NCBI RefSeq assembly: GCF_002863865.1
Contig: NZ_CP022684.1
Span: forward strand, 2,819,501 to 2,883,500
DNA length: 64,000 nt
Reading direction: 5' to 3'
Origin: Ketobacter alkanivorans
GTDB lineage: Bacteria; Pseudomonadota; Gammaproteobacteria; Pseudomonadales; Ketobacteraceae
The translations under genes and the position numbers were made by a program. Of the stretch, positions 17,401-26,027 are shown piece after piece; positions within the stretch are counted from its first letter, which is position 1, and each line of letters opens with the position of its first letter. The notes under the pieces were generated by a model, which was given only the letters and a program-made list of their open reading frames with translations, searched no databases and had not been told where the DNA came from.

Positions 17401-17939
17401 CAACTTTCGTGAAGACCAACGTTAAACCTTTCCTGGATCGTAACTGGAAACCCGCGCAACTGGACGGACAGGCGGTTGCCTTTACCGAAGCCAGCCTGGG
17501 TCAGCTAAGGGGTGCTGATACGTTGCGTACGGCGCTGTATCGTGCCGGTGAAGAGCCCGGGTTTGATTTCACTTTGAAACCAAGAAGCCTCGATACTGCG
17601 GTGGGTAAATTCGAACTGCAACTGGGTGATCAGCGTTACACTTATACCCACGGCCCGAAAATTGGCAAAAATGCCACTTGGCGCAGTGGACGGGATACCA
17701 GTATTCGTATTTTATTTGAGGATCTCAACCAGACCCCGCACCGTGAGACCTATACGGGTAACTGGGCTTGGTATCGCCTGCTGGATGACGCTGGAATTCG
17801 TAAAGTAGGCAACACTACTTATCGGGCAACCTTTAACAAGGATGGACGTAAGGCAGAGTACGAGTTGACCAGTAGCAGTCGCATCAGTGGTTTGAATATA
17901 TCTCTGTTGCGCAATTACCGTTGCCCACAAGGTTTGTGA
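14466..17939 (+). CDS. tssM: T6SS inner-membrane ATPase-like protein TssM (IcmF)
   Basis: A 1,157-residue IcmF-family protein, the central scaffold of the T6SS membrane complex. It has two N-terminal membrane spans (about residues 12-30 and 46-67) and a cytoplasmic NTPase domain with an intact Walker A, GPPGSGKT (134-141). A third span follows (GYFGALGVLFVGLVVMWAF, about 445-465), then a large periplasmic part ending in the TssJ-binding C-terminal domain. Length is normal. The intact Walker A suggests nucleotide binding, which some TssM proteins have lost. It follows tssL by 27 bases and precedes tagF by 13. Confidence 0.96.
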   Translation: MKRVIEILKNKIFLGLLGVIALSLVIWFGADFVKFGEDNSTLSDPARLLLMLGVLLIWLLAQLLSMWLSHSKNNSMLKEMEVEEVDQDAVRAGEEVAALNKRFTDGMAILKRAKFDTSKGKVALYQLPWYIIIGPPGSGKTTALVNSGLEFPLAESHGKNALGGVGGTRNCDWWFTNEAVMIDTAGRFTTQDSHKTVDSSAWQGFLALLKKHRPRRPINGALIAISAQDLLTQQPAQRAHNAKLIRERIDELQKSFGVKFPIYVMLTKCDLVAGFTEFFANLTQPERQQIWGTTFNIESDQQLNSMPHEMDLLIGRLNDRVLWRVHNERDPAKRALIQAFPQQMENLKPLLVEFMSEAFASNRYSEQPLLRGVYFCSGTQEGTPIDRMMSAVSSNFGLSRDALRNQGGSGKSFFINRLFKDVVFPEEELVGSNKKLESNLLWLRRGYFGALGVLFVGLVVMWAFTVNRNNAFMAEVNNYIAQYQSQQSQLGQFDQDPVNTLPVLAPLYQASRVYNQEEHPWLSGVGLYDASVDKAADALYLNALRKDFLPRFQYYMEQKLQSMSATDENLIDTFRTYLMLVDREHFDPKVISGWAEDQWQQRLPGEAGKQNDLNQHLAVLLAKGFGNVQLNEFIVTGSRQKLKQIPAGQRLYSQMKSSDLGQQQLDIYSQIGGKSAEIFGYGDAASALQMSALYSRPGFKSLDFSVKSPLLQQLDRDRWIFGSSDVDDFTEADKEKLATELKTLYLNDYSSQWQSMLNQLHVAKFSDMTSATAIVKQMADPVYSPIVAVLRVAKENTALTPGWPKPALLPGTSATAAGAAEAIIGKVVKPTLVDVAFRDINQLTTQNEQQPAAINDVLNGIKELHGYLNNMAVSPNPNQAAFAAAKARYSTNSADAIRKLRILASNTPAPVSVWLNELADHSWGVILQGTKAHLDTAWNQQVYSVYARTLGDRYPLRKVRNEATVDDFNQFLSAAGVEATFVKTNVKPFLDRNWKPAQLDGQAVAFTEASLGQLRGADTLRTALYRAGEEPGFDFTLKPRSLDTAVGKFELQLGDQRYTYTHGPKIGKNATWRSGRDTSIRILFEDLNQTPHRETYTGNWAWYRLLDDAGIRKVGNTTYRATFNKDGRKAEYELTSSSRISGLNISLLRNYRCPQGL

Positions 17940-17952
17940 GGAGAGCGCAGCG

Positions 17953-18678
17953 ATGGCCAGTGAAATAGGCTTCTTTGGCAAATTGCCTGGCTACGGCGAT
18001 TTTATTGAGCGCAACCTGCCCCGTAGTTTTGTTGAAGTATGGGATCAATGGTTGCAGCGGGCCATGGCGGGCAGTCGTCAAATGCTGGGTGAGCAGTGGC
18101 TCGACAGTTATCTTACCTCCCCGGTGTGGCGTTTCGCGCTGTCATCCGGGTGTGTCGATGGCCACGCCTGGCTGGGGATCATGTTGCCCAGTGTGGACAG
18201 AGTAGGGCGCTATTTTCCCCTTACCATTGCCTTACCCATGAGCAGCGGTGTTAATCTTAGTTTGGCTCTGTATCACAACGCTCCGTGGTTTAAACGTTTG
18301 CATGAGATAGGCTTGGCCTGTTTGCAGGAATCCCCAACCGTCGAAGCGGTTGTCGATGTGCTCGAAACGCTTTCAGACCCGGTGTTGGTGCCCTGGCGTG
18401 CCGAGCCCAGCCAGATGCGATCGGTTGGCAACTGCGTGTCACTGGTTGCAAGTAGTGACGTGAAACCCGAGCATGGTGACGTGTCACTCCGACAAAGCCT
18501 TGTACAAAATGAGGCCTTGTTAAGGCAGCACTACGCCAGTTTCAGCCTTTGGTACAGTGCGGGAGATGAGCAGGTGCCGGATGTACAATTAAACAGCGAA
18601 TTTCTACCCGATCCGGTGGGCTATGTATCCATGCTCACCGGGCGGTGGCCCGATTATGGCTGGAATCAGATTGGATAA
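17953..18678 (+). CDS. tagF: T6SS-associated protein TagF
   Basis: A 241-residue TagF (DUF2094) protein, recognised by GFFGKLPGYGDFIERNLP at residues 7-24 and a following WLQRAMAGSR. TagF is a post-translational repressor of T6SS in Pseudomonas and Agrobacterium, acting on the Fha protein or TssL opposite to the threonine kinase pathway. Its presence with tagH and a kinase gene therefore suggests threonine-phosphorylation control. The ribosome site GAGGAG is strong. A PppA phosphatase, fused to TagF in some species, is absent both here and elsewhere in the window. Confidence 0.9.
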   Translation: MASEIGFFGKLPGYGDFIERNLPRSFVEVWDQWLQRAMAGSRQMLGEQWLDSYLTSPVWRFALSSGCVDGHAWLGIMLPSVDRVGRYFPLTIALPMSSGVNLSLALYHNAPWFKRLHEIGLACLQESPTVEAVVDVLETLSDPVLVPWRAEPSQMRSVGNCVSLVASSDVKPEHGDVSLRQSLVQNEALLRQHYASFSLWYSAGDEQVPDVQLNSEFLPDPVGYVSMLTGRWPDYGWNQIG

Positions 18679-18798
18679 TTTGAATATTTCACCGTGTATA
18701 ACACACCATGGCAGGGTATCTTGGCTAGAATGAAGGATCAGGAAAGAGCCAGTACGCAGACAAAAACCATACAGTACAAGCGTTAGAAAAGGATCAGC

Positions 18799-20019
18799 AT
18801 GGCATCTCCACACATCATCGACATCGACGAACTGCTGCAGCCCATCTCTGAGAACCAGCCCCAGGGTTCCGATATTCGTGAAGATTCTTCCTCCACGTCG
18901 TTGTATTACCAAATAAAAGACGCACGCAATACCGCCCGTGCAGCAGAACGGGCCAGCCTGTTTGATCCGGATGAAGCCGCCAATGTGCTGAATGCCTGGC
19001 GCCCGATACTGGATCTGGCACCGACGATACTAAAAGAACACAGCAAAGATCTGGAAGTAGCCAGCTGGCTGATTGAAGCCCTGATCCGCTTCCATGATTT
19101 CCCCGGACTCCGTGACGGCATCAAGCTTACCAGAGGCCTGGTGGATAACTTCTGGGAAAACCTCTACCCGGAACCGGATGAGGATGGCATAGAAACCAAA
19201 GTGGCACCCCTGGCCGGCCTCAATGGTGACAGCGGCGAAGGCACTTTACTTGCGCCCATTCGTAACGCCCTAATAACCACCGAAAGCTCGGTGGGAGCCT
19301 ACAGTTTCTGGCAATATCAACAGGCCAGGGACGCTGCCAGAATCACCGATCCAGACAAACGTGAAGAAAAAGAAGCCACACTGGGATTCACCCAGAGACA
19401 GATAGAAACCGCCGTTGCCGAGGCATCCAACGAATACTATCAGAATCTGGTAGACGACCTGGAAGGGGCCGTGGCGGATTTCAAAGCCATGAATGACGTC
19501 CTGCGTCAGCATTGTGGTCACGAAGCACCACCGTATTCTTTGATACTGGAAACATTAGAAGAAGTACTGCGCGCTGTGCGTTTTTTAGCCAAAGATAAAT
19601 TGGCTGTGGCTGCCCCTGAGGAAGAGGCTATGACCGAAACATCCGCAGGAGAAGCACCAGTGGCGGTGGCTCCAGGAGCCAGCGCTGGCACCAGTGGCCC
19701 CATTAGCAGTCGCGAAGATGCCCTGCGTCGGCTGGATGAGGTGGCCAAGTATTTCCGCGCCACCGAGCCTCATACTCCCCTGGTGACAGGAATTGAGCGC
19801 TTGGTACGCTGGGGTCGCATGCCGATGGCAGAATTGATACTGGAACTGGTGCCGGATCCCACCGCGCGCGCCTTCTACCAGCACCTTACCGGTGCTAAGC
19901 TCAACGAAAGTGATGATCAGGCGGACTTGAGTGCGACCTATGCCGCGACGGCGAGCACCATCAGCCAGCCACAAGCCACTTCATCCAATACCGAAGAAGA
20001 CAGTGGTGGAGGTTGGTAG
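18799..20019 (+). CDS. tssA: T6SS protein TssA (ImpA N-terminal family)
   Basis: A 406-residue TssA with the ImpA_N domain at residues 8-130 (SENQPQGSDIREDS, then DFPGLRDGIKLTRGLVDNFW) and a C-terminal domain containing LVRWGRMPMAELILELV. TssA primes baseplate assembly and stays at the end of the growing tube-sheath. An Ala/Pro/Thr linker separates the domains, and the C-terminus is a Ser/Thr-rich tail. The 120-base gap before it contains no gene; it may carry an internal promoter, but no convincing box was found. The ribosome site AAAGGATC is good. Confidence 0.93.
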   Translation: MASPHIIDIDELLQPISENQPQGSDIREDSSSTSLYYQIKDARNTARAAERASLFDPDEAANVLNAWRPILDLAPTILKEHSKDLEVASWLIEALIRFHDFPGLRDGIKLTRGLVDNFWENLYPEPDEDGIETKVAPLAGLNGDSGEGTLLAPIRNALITTESSVGAYSFWQYQQARDAARITDPDKREEKEATLGFTQRQIETAVAEASNEYYQNLVDDLEGAVADFKAMNDVLRQHCGHEAPPYSLILETLEEVLRAVRFLAKDKLAVAAPEEEAMTETSAGEAPVAVAPGASAGTSGPISSREDALRRLDEVAKYFRATEPHTPLVTGIERLVRWGRMPMAELILELVPDPTARAFYQHLTGAKLNESDDQADLSATYAATASTISQPQATSSNTEEDSGGGW

Positions 20020-20071
20020 CAAACCTCTATGGCCAGATCATAAAATAGGAAATAGTAACAACATACGGAAG

Positions 20072-20087
20072 TGGCATAAAAACTGGA
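20072..20087 (+). promoter_or_regulatory. Weak candidate -24/-12 (sigma54) promoter before tssB
   Basis: TGGCAT, five bases, CTGGA lies 57 bases before the tssB start. The spacing (GG, ten bases, then the -12 pair) is right, but the -12 pair is GG instead of GC. No GTGAC-palindrome, as seen before the hcp genes, was found upstream. Confidence 0.22.
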
Positions 20088-20143
20088 ACGGAACATGCTT
20101 TCTCTCATAGCAAGACCAACGAATTTTAACGGAGGAACCACCC

Positions 20144-20656
20144 ATGGCTGATAGCATTCACGACAAACTCAAACGTGTGCGCAAACCCCGCGTTCACATA
20201 ACTTATGATGTAGAAACCGGCGGCGCTGAGCAGACCAAAGAGTTGCCCTTTGTGATGGGCGTGATGGGGGATTACTCCGGCGACAACACGGCAAACAAGA
20301 AATCCTTGAAAGAACGTAAGTTCGTGGGCATTGACCGTGACAACTTCAATCAGGTTATGGGCAACGTAAACCCTACCGTTTCCATGAAAGTGGAAAACAC
20401 ACTGGCGGGGGATGACAGCGAAATGGCGGTCGATCTATCCTTCAAAAATATGGATGACTTTGATCCAACCGCCATCGTGAATCAGGTAGAGCCGTTAAAG
20501 CAGTTGCTGGAAGCGCGCAACAAGCTGCGTGATCTGATGAGCAAGGCGGATCGCTCCGAAGAGCTGGAAACCATTTTGGAAGACATCCTGCAGAATACTG
20601 ACAAGGTGACTTCCATTTCACAAGAACTGGGCCTCGGTAAGGAAGGGGAAGAATAA
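20144..20656 (+). CDS. tssB: T6SS sheath small subunit TssB (VipA)
   Basis: A 170-residue TssB, which pairs with TssC to form the contractile sheath around the Hcp tube. Diagnostic segments are [29 protein letters not shown] and [13 protein letters not shown], with the expected helical C-terminus. A strong GGAGG ribosome site and a 124-base leader suggest independent, strong expression. The stop codon overlaps the tssC start (TAATG), which favours equal output of both subunits. Confidence 0.97.
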   Translation: MADSIHDKLKRVRKPRVHITYDVETGGAEQTKELPFVMGVMGDYSGDNTANKKSLKERKFVGIDRDNFNQVMGNVNPTVSMKVENTLAGDDSEMAVDLSFKNMDDFDPTAIVNQVEPLKQLLEARNKLRDLMSKADRSEELETILEDILQNTDKVTSISQELGLGKEGEE

Positions 20657-22146
20657 TGGCCGAACAAGAAACCCAAACTGAAGGCGGCGCAGAAGCCGCG
20701 GAAGGTTCCGTCAGTCTGTTGGAAATGGCCATCGGCGCCACCAAGCAAACCGAACGGGATGAAGCACAGGATTTGATGGCCAACCTCACCAAGCAGGTGT
20801 TGGACGGTACCGTAACCTGGGATCGTAACCTGACCAAAACCATTGGTAATGCCATTACCGCCATCGATGCTGCAATTTCCAAACAGCTCGCTGCCATTAT
20901 GCATAACGAAAAGCTGCAGAAAGTCGAAGGTTCATGGCGTGGTCTGCACCACTTGGTAATGAATTCCGAAACGGGAACCGGCTTGAAAATTCGCATGCTG
21001 AACATCGGCAAGCGTGAACTGTTTAAGGATCTGGATAAGGCTGTTGAATTTGATCAAAGCCAAATCTTCAAAAAGATCTATGAAGCAGAATTTGGTACCG
21101 CTGGCGGCGAACCCTATGGTGCTTTGATCGGCGACTACGAGTTTACCAATCACCCCGAAGACATCGACCTGCTGTCCAACATGTCCAACGTAGCGGCTGC
21201 AGGGTTCTGCCCATTCATCAGTGCTGCGGGCGCTCAGATGTTTGGCTTCGATGACTTTACCGAACTTTCCACACCGCGTGACCTGTCCGGTATTTTTGCA
21301 TCCCAGGAATACATCAAATGGCGCAGCTTCCGTGATAGCGAAGATTCCCGTTTTGTATCATTGGTCATGCCCCGCGTACTGTCCCGTCTGCCATATGGTG
21401 CCAACACCAAGCCAGTGGAAGAATTCAACTACGAAGAATTCGAAGCAGATGAGTCCGGCATGCACAAAGCCGTTGGCCACGATCAATACACGTGGATGAA
21501 TGCTGCATACGTAATGGGTACTACACTGACTCGCTCTTTCTCTGAAAATGGATGGTGTACTGCCATTCGTGGTGCAGAAGGTGGCGGTAAAGTAGAAGGC
21601 TTGCCATCACATCTGTTTAAAAGTGATGATGGTGACGTGGATCAGAAATGCCCAACTGAAATCGGTATCACTGATCGACGTGAAGCGGAACTCAGCAATC
21701 AGGGCTTCCTGCCGTTGTGCCACTATAAGAACACGGATTACTCGGTATTCTTTGGTGCCCAAACTGCGCAGAAACCCAAAGTGTATGATGACCCGGATGC
21801 CACGGCCAACGCGTCTATTTCTGCACGCCTTCCTTATATGATGGCTACCGGTCGTATCGCCCATTACCTGAAAGTGATGGCGCGGGACAAAATCGGTTCC
21901 TTTATGGAAGCGAAAGACTGTGAGCAGTGGTTGAATCGTTGGATTGCCGGTTATACCAACAGTAACCCCGATGCCAGCGCTGAAATGAAAGCCAAGTTCC
22001 CACTGGCGGAAGCGCGCATTGAGGTAAAAGAAACGCCTGGAGCCCCAGGCTCGTATAACGCCGTTGCCTATCTGCGCCCTTGGCTGCAGATGGAAGAACT
22101 GACCACCTCTCTGCGCATGGTGGCCAGTATTCCGAAAGCGGGTTAA
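20656..22146 (+). CDS. tssC: T6SS sheath large subunit TssC (VipB)
   Basis: A 496-residue TssC of normal length. Conserved features are [61 protein letters not shown] and the C-terminal handshake strand region ([19 protein letters not shown]). With TssB it forms the sheath disassembled by ClpV. It overlaps tssB by one base. A perfect 13-base-pair hairpin terminator follows its stop codon, so it is probably the end of the most abundant transcript segment. Confidence 0.97.
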   Translation: MAEQETQTEGGAEAAEGSVSLLEMAIGATKQTERDEAQDLMANLTKQVLDGTVTWDRNLTKTIGNAITAIDAAISKQLAAIMHNEKLQKVEGSWRGLHHLVMNSETGTGLKIRMLNIGKRELFKDLDKAVEFDQSQIFKKIYEAEFGTAGGEPYGALIGDYEFTNHPEDIDLLSNMSNVAAAGFCPFISAAGAQMFGFDDFTELSTPRDLSGIFASQEYIKWRSFRDSEDSRFVSLVMPRVLSRLPYGANTKPVEEFNYEEFEADESGMHKAVGHDQYTWMNAAYVMGTTLTRSFSENGWCTAIRGAEGGGKVEGLPSHLFKSDDGDVDQKCPTEIGITDRREAELSNQGFLPLCHYKNTDYSVFFGAQTAQKPKVYDDPDATANASISARLPYMMATGRIAHYLKVMARDKIGSFMEAKDCEQWLNRWIAGYTNSNPDASAEMKAKFPLAEARIEVKETPGAPGSYNAVAYLRPWLQMEELTTSLRMVASIPKAG

Positions 22147-22167
22147 TTCCCGTTGTAACGGAATCCG

Positions 22168-22206
22168 GTCGGCGTGGTTTGACCAAACCACGCCGACTGT
22201 TTTCTT
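22168..22206 (+). terminator. Strong intrinsic terminator or attenuator after tssC
   Basis: GTCGGCGTGGTTT (22168-22180) pairs perfectly with AAACCACGCCGAC (22185-22197) around the loop GACC. TGTTTTCTT follows. Lying inside the operon, it would cut transcription after the sheath genes and lower expression of the downstream baseplate genes. Confidence 0.85.
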
Positions 22207-22233
22207 GCCCTAACAAAAACTGAACCCGTTACC

Positions 22234-23715
22234 ATGGCCAACATCGACCTAGCAGAACTGCTTAATGCCACTCAGGCTTCGCAAGCGGCGCCCGGCAATC
22301 CGCTGGCTGCGTTTCTGCACAGTGAAGGGGAAGGTGATGGATTTCGAATATGGGTACAAAACTTTTCTGTAGCGAGTAAAGCGGCTGATCTGCCATTACG
22401 GCAGTATCTGGCGCAGCAGGTTTCGCTAATAGATGAGCTGATAGAAGAACAGGTTAATGCCATTCTGCATCATCCAAAATTGCAGCAAGTGGAGTCATCC
22501 TGGCGCAGTTTGCACAAACTGTGTGATGAGAGCTATCACTACCCTGATATCAAACTGAGACTACTGAATGTCAGTTGGGCTGAAGTCTGTAAAGACATCA
22601 CCAAAGCTCAGGATTTCGATCAAAGCCAATTATTCCAGCGTATCTATAACGATGAATATGGCACGCCCGGTGGTGAACCTTACGGTTTATTAATCGGTGA
22701 CTACTACGTAAGTCATAAGCCTTACAAAGGGCACAAATACAACGATCTTGAGGTGTTACAAGGTTTGGCGCAAATCGCTGCCGCCGCCTTCGCACCGTTT
22801 ATCTGTGGTGCGGCTCCCCAATTGTTCGGGCTGGACGATTACCAGACTCTGGGCAGCCATCTTAATTTTCAGGCCATTTTTCAACAGCAGGAATACATCA
22901 AATGGCGCGCCTTCCGTCAGCAGGAAGATGCACGTTTTGTTGCCTTAACACTGCCGCGAATAATACTGCGCAAGCCCCATCAAAGCGTGGCAGGAGAACT
23001 GCCTTTTAAAGAGCGCTGTGAACGACCCCAGCATTATCTTTGGGGTAATGCAGCGTTCGCGTTCGCCAGCGTCATCGTACGTGAATACGGTGATATCGGC
23101 TGGTTTGCCCAAATTCGAGGTGTGCCACGTGATCAGTTAGCTGGCGGTGTCGTAACTGGATACGATGCCTTGCCGATTCCTGACGGCACCGGTGTTTATC
23201 ACATATTGACAGACGTGGTGATAACGGATGCGATTGAACGTGAGCTCAGTGAGCTGGGGTTGATGCCGCTGTGTCAGTGTTACGGAGTTCCATTGGCTGC
23301 TTTCCACAGCAATCCTTCGGTACACATGCCGAAAAAATTCGAAAGCAAAAGCGCTACCGCTAATGCCCGTATCAGTGCCATGTTGCAACAGGTTCTGTGT
23401 GCATCGCGTTTTGCACACTATCTAAAAGTCATGATTCGCGACAAAGTAGGATCTTATACTACGGAAAAAGAAATCGAAGGCATGCTCACCAAATGGCTCA
23501 ATCAATACACAACCGGTCGAGATGATTTGAGTTGGGAGATGAGAGCGAAATACCCGCTGCGGGATGTCCGCCTTCAGGTGCGTGAAATGCCTGGGATGCC
23601 AGGTCAATATACCTGTGTAATATTCCTCAAACCGCACTATATCGCAGAAAATTTGGTATCCGAATTAAAGTTGACCACTGAGTTGTCCCAGGCCGGCATA
23701 GGATCGAGGGGCTAA
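22234..23715 (+). CDS. Second TssC-family sheath large subunit (TssC2)
   Basis: A 493-residue TssC paralogue right after tssC. It keeps the family core (VESSWRSLHKLCDE, EYGTPGGEPYGLLIGDYYV, QQEYIKWRAFRQQEDARFV) and the C-terminal handshake region (PGMPGQYTCVIFLKPHY). It differs from TssC by a shorter N-terminus and by FGLDDYQTL in place of FGFDDFTEL. No second TssB accompanies it. Tandem TssC-like genes occur in other T6SS loci, and the second copy may cap or start the sheath at the baseplate; that is inference. It is separated from tssC by a strong terminator, so it is likely made in smaller amounts. It abuts tssE (2 bases). Confidence 0.88.
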   Translation: MANIDLAELLNATQASQAAPGNPLAAFLHSEGEGDGFRIWVQNFSVASKAADLPLRQYLAQQVSLIDELIEEQVNAILHHPKLQQVESSWRSLHKLCDESYHYPDIKLRLLNVSWAEVCKDITKAQDFDQSQLFQRIYNDEYGTPGGEPYGLLIGDYYVSHKPYKGHKYNDLEVLQGLAQIAAAAFAPFICGAAPQLFGLDDYQTLGSHLNFQAIFQQQEYIKWRAFRQQEDARFVALTLPRIILRKPHQSVAGELPFKERCERPQHYLWGNAAFAFASVIVREYGDIGWFAQIRGVPRDQLAGGVVTGYDALPIPDGTGVYHILTDVVITDAIERELSELGLMPLCQCYGVPLAAFHSNPSVHMPKKFESKSATANARISAMLQQVLCASRFAHYLKVMIRDKVGSYTTEKEIEGMLTKWLNQYTTGRDDLSWEMRAKYPLRDVRLQVREMPGMPGQYTCVIFLKPHYIAENLVSELKLTTELSQAGIGSRG

Positions 23716-23717
23716 TC

Positions 23718-24203
23718 ATGATTGATAAAGAACAAAAACTGATTGTACCGTTGCTGGATCGTCTGCTTGATGATAATCCTCAGGAAACCAAAGAAAGTGC
23801 TCGCGCACATCACCTGTTGATTCATCAGATGAAAGAAAGCGTGCGCCGTGATCTGGAAGATCTGTTTAATACCCGGCAGTGCTGTATGGCACCGCCTAAG
23901 TCACTGCCGCATATTCAGGCGGCTTTGCATAACTACGGCTTACCCGATGCGGCCACGTTGAATTTGAGTTCACAGAAAGCCAGGCACGAGTTCTGCCGTA
24001 CGGTAGAAGATACAATTCTGCGTTACGAACCTCGCATTCGTAGTGCAAAAGTGCAGACCCAATCGTCCTACGATCCAGAGGATCCCAGTATCCGATTTCG
24101 AGTAGAGGCTACACTGCATGCTCTCAATGCCGATGAGGTGATCGTGTTCGATTCGGCCCTAAACCCAGTGACCCGTTCAGTCACCGTATCGGAGACCGTG
24201 TAA
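23718..24203 (+). CDS. tssE: T6SS baseplate protein TssE (gp25-like)
   Basis: A 161-residue gp25-like wedge protein, which starts sheath polymerisation on the baseplate. Features are LIVPLLDRLLDDNP at the N-terminus, SVRRDLEDLFNTR near residue 42, FCRTVEDTILRYEPRI near 92 and a final beta-rich part. The gp25 EPR motif (the YEPRI segment) is present. It abuts tssF directly, with no spacer between stop and ATG. Confidence 0.92.
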   Translation: MIDKEQKLIVPLLDRLLDDNPQETKESARAHHLLIHQMKESVRRDLEDLFNTRQCCMAPPKSLPHIQAALHNYGLPDAATLNLSSQKARHEFCRTVEDTILRYEPRIRSAKVQTQSSYDPEDPSIRFRVEATLHALNADEVIVFDSALNPVTRSVTVSETV

Positions 24204-26027
24204 ATGAGTGATGAGCTGCTCAAGCATTATGAAAAAGAGCTGGCTTTTGTGCAAAAGGCTATGTCCGAATTTGCACAGCGTCACCCAAAAATCGGCAGTC
24301 GTCTGCGCATATCGGATGATCGCCCGGAAGATCCTTTTGTTGAACGTTTACTGGATGGTGTAGCGTTATTGAATGCGCGCATCCAGGATAAGCTTAACGA
24401 CGATTTTCCTGAAATGACCGATGGTATGATGGGGACGCTGTATCCTCATTATCAACGGCCAATTCCATCCATGAGCATCGTTCAGTTTCAGGCGGCCGAG
24501 GCACTGGATGAATGCGTGACGATGCCCGCGAACACAGAAATGGACACAGATACCTTCGGCGGGGAAAGTTGTCGCTTCACCACTTGTTACCCAGTGGACA
24601 TTCAGCCGTTGAAGGTAGAGTCGGCGCAACTGATGGCGCGCCCGTTTGTGGCGCCTGGCGCAGATGCGGTGAGTGGCGCCGATGGCGTATTAAAAATTGC
24701 ATTGAAAACCTTGTCGCCGGCGTTGAATCTAGCGGAGCTTAAGCCTGGTAAAATTCGGTTTTACCTGCGCGGGCAGCCCAAGCATATTTATCCGCTGTAC
24801 GAGCATTTTATGAATGGTGCCGTCAAGGTTGTACTGGCAAAAGGCGAATCGGATACCAATCCCACCTACTGCAATACCGATGTTATAAAATCGGTGGGAT
24901 TTGATCTTGATGAAGGCATGTTGCCATATCCAGCCACAGCGTTTGAAGGCTACCGGCTGCTGACTGAATACTTTGTGTTTCCGCAGAAATTTTTGTTTGT
25001 TGATATCGACATTTCAAAGTTGCCCGCCACCATCAGCAATGAATTGAATATCTACGTTTATTTGAAAGAATCTGACGGCGAGCTGGAACATTACGTCAAT
25101 GCCAGCGTGTTTGTTCTTGGGTGTACACCGGTTGTAAATTTGTTCTCCTATGTGGCTGATCCGATTGCTCTGGATCATACGGAAACAGAATATCGTGTCA
25201 TTCCCGATGGCCGTCGCACTGGTGCGCTGGAGGTATACTCAGTCGATAGCGTCAACGCATCCGATGCTAACGGAAACAAGTTTGAATACACGCCATTTTA
25301 TGGAATCAAGCACCGTCATACAGAGCGTAATCATGGTACTTATTGGCATGAACGTCGCTTATCTGTTATCGAGGGTGAGAATCGTAATGAGGAAGCATCA
25401 GAGCTTAACATCAGTCTGGTTGATCTGAATTTTGATCCGAATCTGCCGTCCGATGAAACATTGGATTTGCAAGTAACCTGTTTTAATCGAAACCTGCCCG
25501 CCAAGTTGCCGTCGGGCACTAATCAGCCGCGGTTGAATTTGGTCGAAGGGGATGCACCAGTGGCATCCATCCATTGTATAACACCACCTACCAGCACCTT
25601 GCGGCCACCATTGCGCAATCGTGCCTACTGGCGGTTGATGTCCCATTTGAACCTGAATCATCTATCCCTAACAGGAGATGAGGACGGCGATGCATTGAAA
25701 GAGATCTTACGTCTTTATGATTTCCGCAATGCAGATAGCACCCGCAAGATGATTGATTCCATTCGCCGAGTATCGGTAAAGCCGATTATGGCACCAATAA
25801 AAGTAGGTAAGGGCACTGCCATGTGTCGCGGTACTCAGGTAGAGATGGAATTTGATCCCAGATTGGTAGCAAGTGGATCAGCGTATCTATTTGCCAGCGT
25901 GCTGGAGCGCTTTCTTGCCCTCTACTGCAGCCTGAATTCATTTACCCGACTGATCGCCCGTATCAGTGAAAGTGAAGGAGAACTGAAGCGATGGCCTCCG
26001 CGCGCCGGCGAAAAAGCCTTGCTGTAA
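24204..26027 (+). CDS. tssF: T6SS baseplate protein TssF
   Basis: A 607-residue TssF (VasA family), with the usual start LLKHYEKELAFVQKAMSEFA and a following IGSRLRISDDRPEDPFVERL. The C-terminal SAYLFASVLERFLALYCSLN matches the conserved family end. Two TssF copies with one TssG form the wedge joined to TssK and TssE. Its 3' end overlaps tssG by 37 bases, a common feature that couples translation of the two. Confidence 0.95.
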   Translation: MSDELLKHYEKELAFVQKAMSEFAQRHPKIGSRLRISDDRPEDPFVERLLDGVALLNARIQDKLNDDFPEMTDGMMGTLYPHYQRPIPSMSIVQFQAAEALDECVTMPANTEMDTDTFGGESCRFTTCYPVDIQPLKVESAQLMARPFVAPGADAVSGADGVLKIALKTLSPALNLAELKPGKIRFYLRGQPKHIYPLYEHFMNGAVKVVLAKGESDTNPTYCNTDVIKSVGFDLDEGMLPYPATAFEGYRLLTEYFVFPQKFLFVDIDISKLPATISNELNIYVYLKESDGELEHYVNASVFVLGCTPVVNLFSYVADPIALDHTETEYRVIPDGRRTGALEVYSVDSVNASDANGNKFEYTPFYGIKHRHTERNHGTYWHERRLSVIEGENRNEEASELNISLVDLNFDPNLPSDETLDLQVTCFNRNLPAKLPSGTNQPRLNLVEGDAPVASIHCITPPTSTLRPPLRNRAYWRLMSHLNLNHLSLTGDEDGDALKEILRLYDFRNADSTRKMIDSIRRVSVKPIMAPIKVGKGTAMCRGTQVEMEFDPRLVASGSAYLFASVLERFLALYCSLNSFTRLIARISESEGELKRWPPRAGEKALL

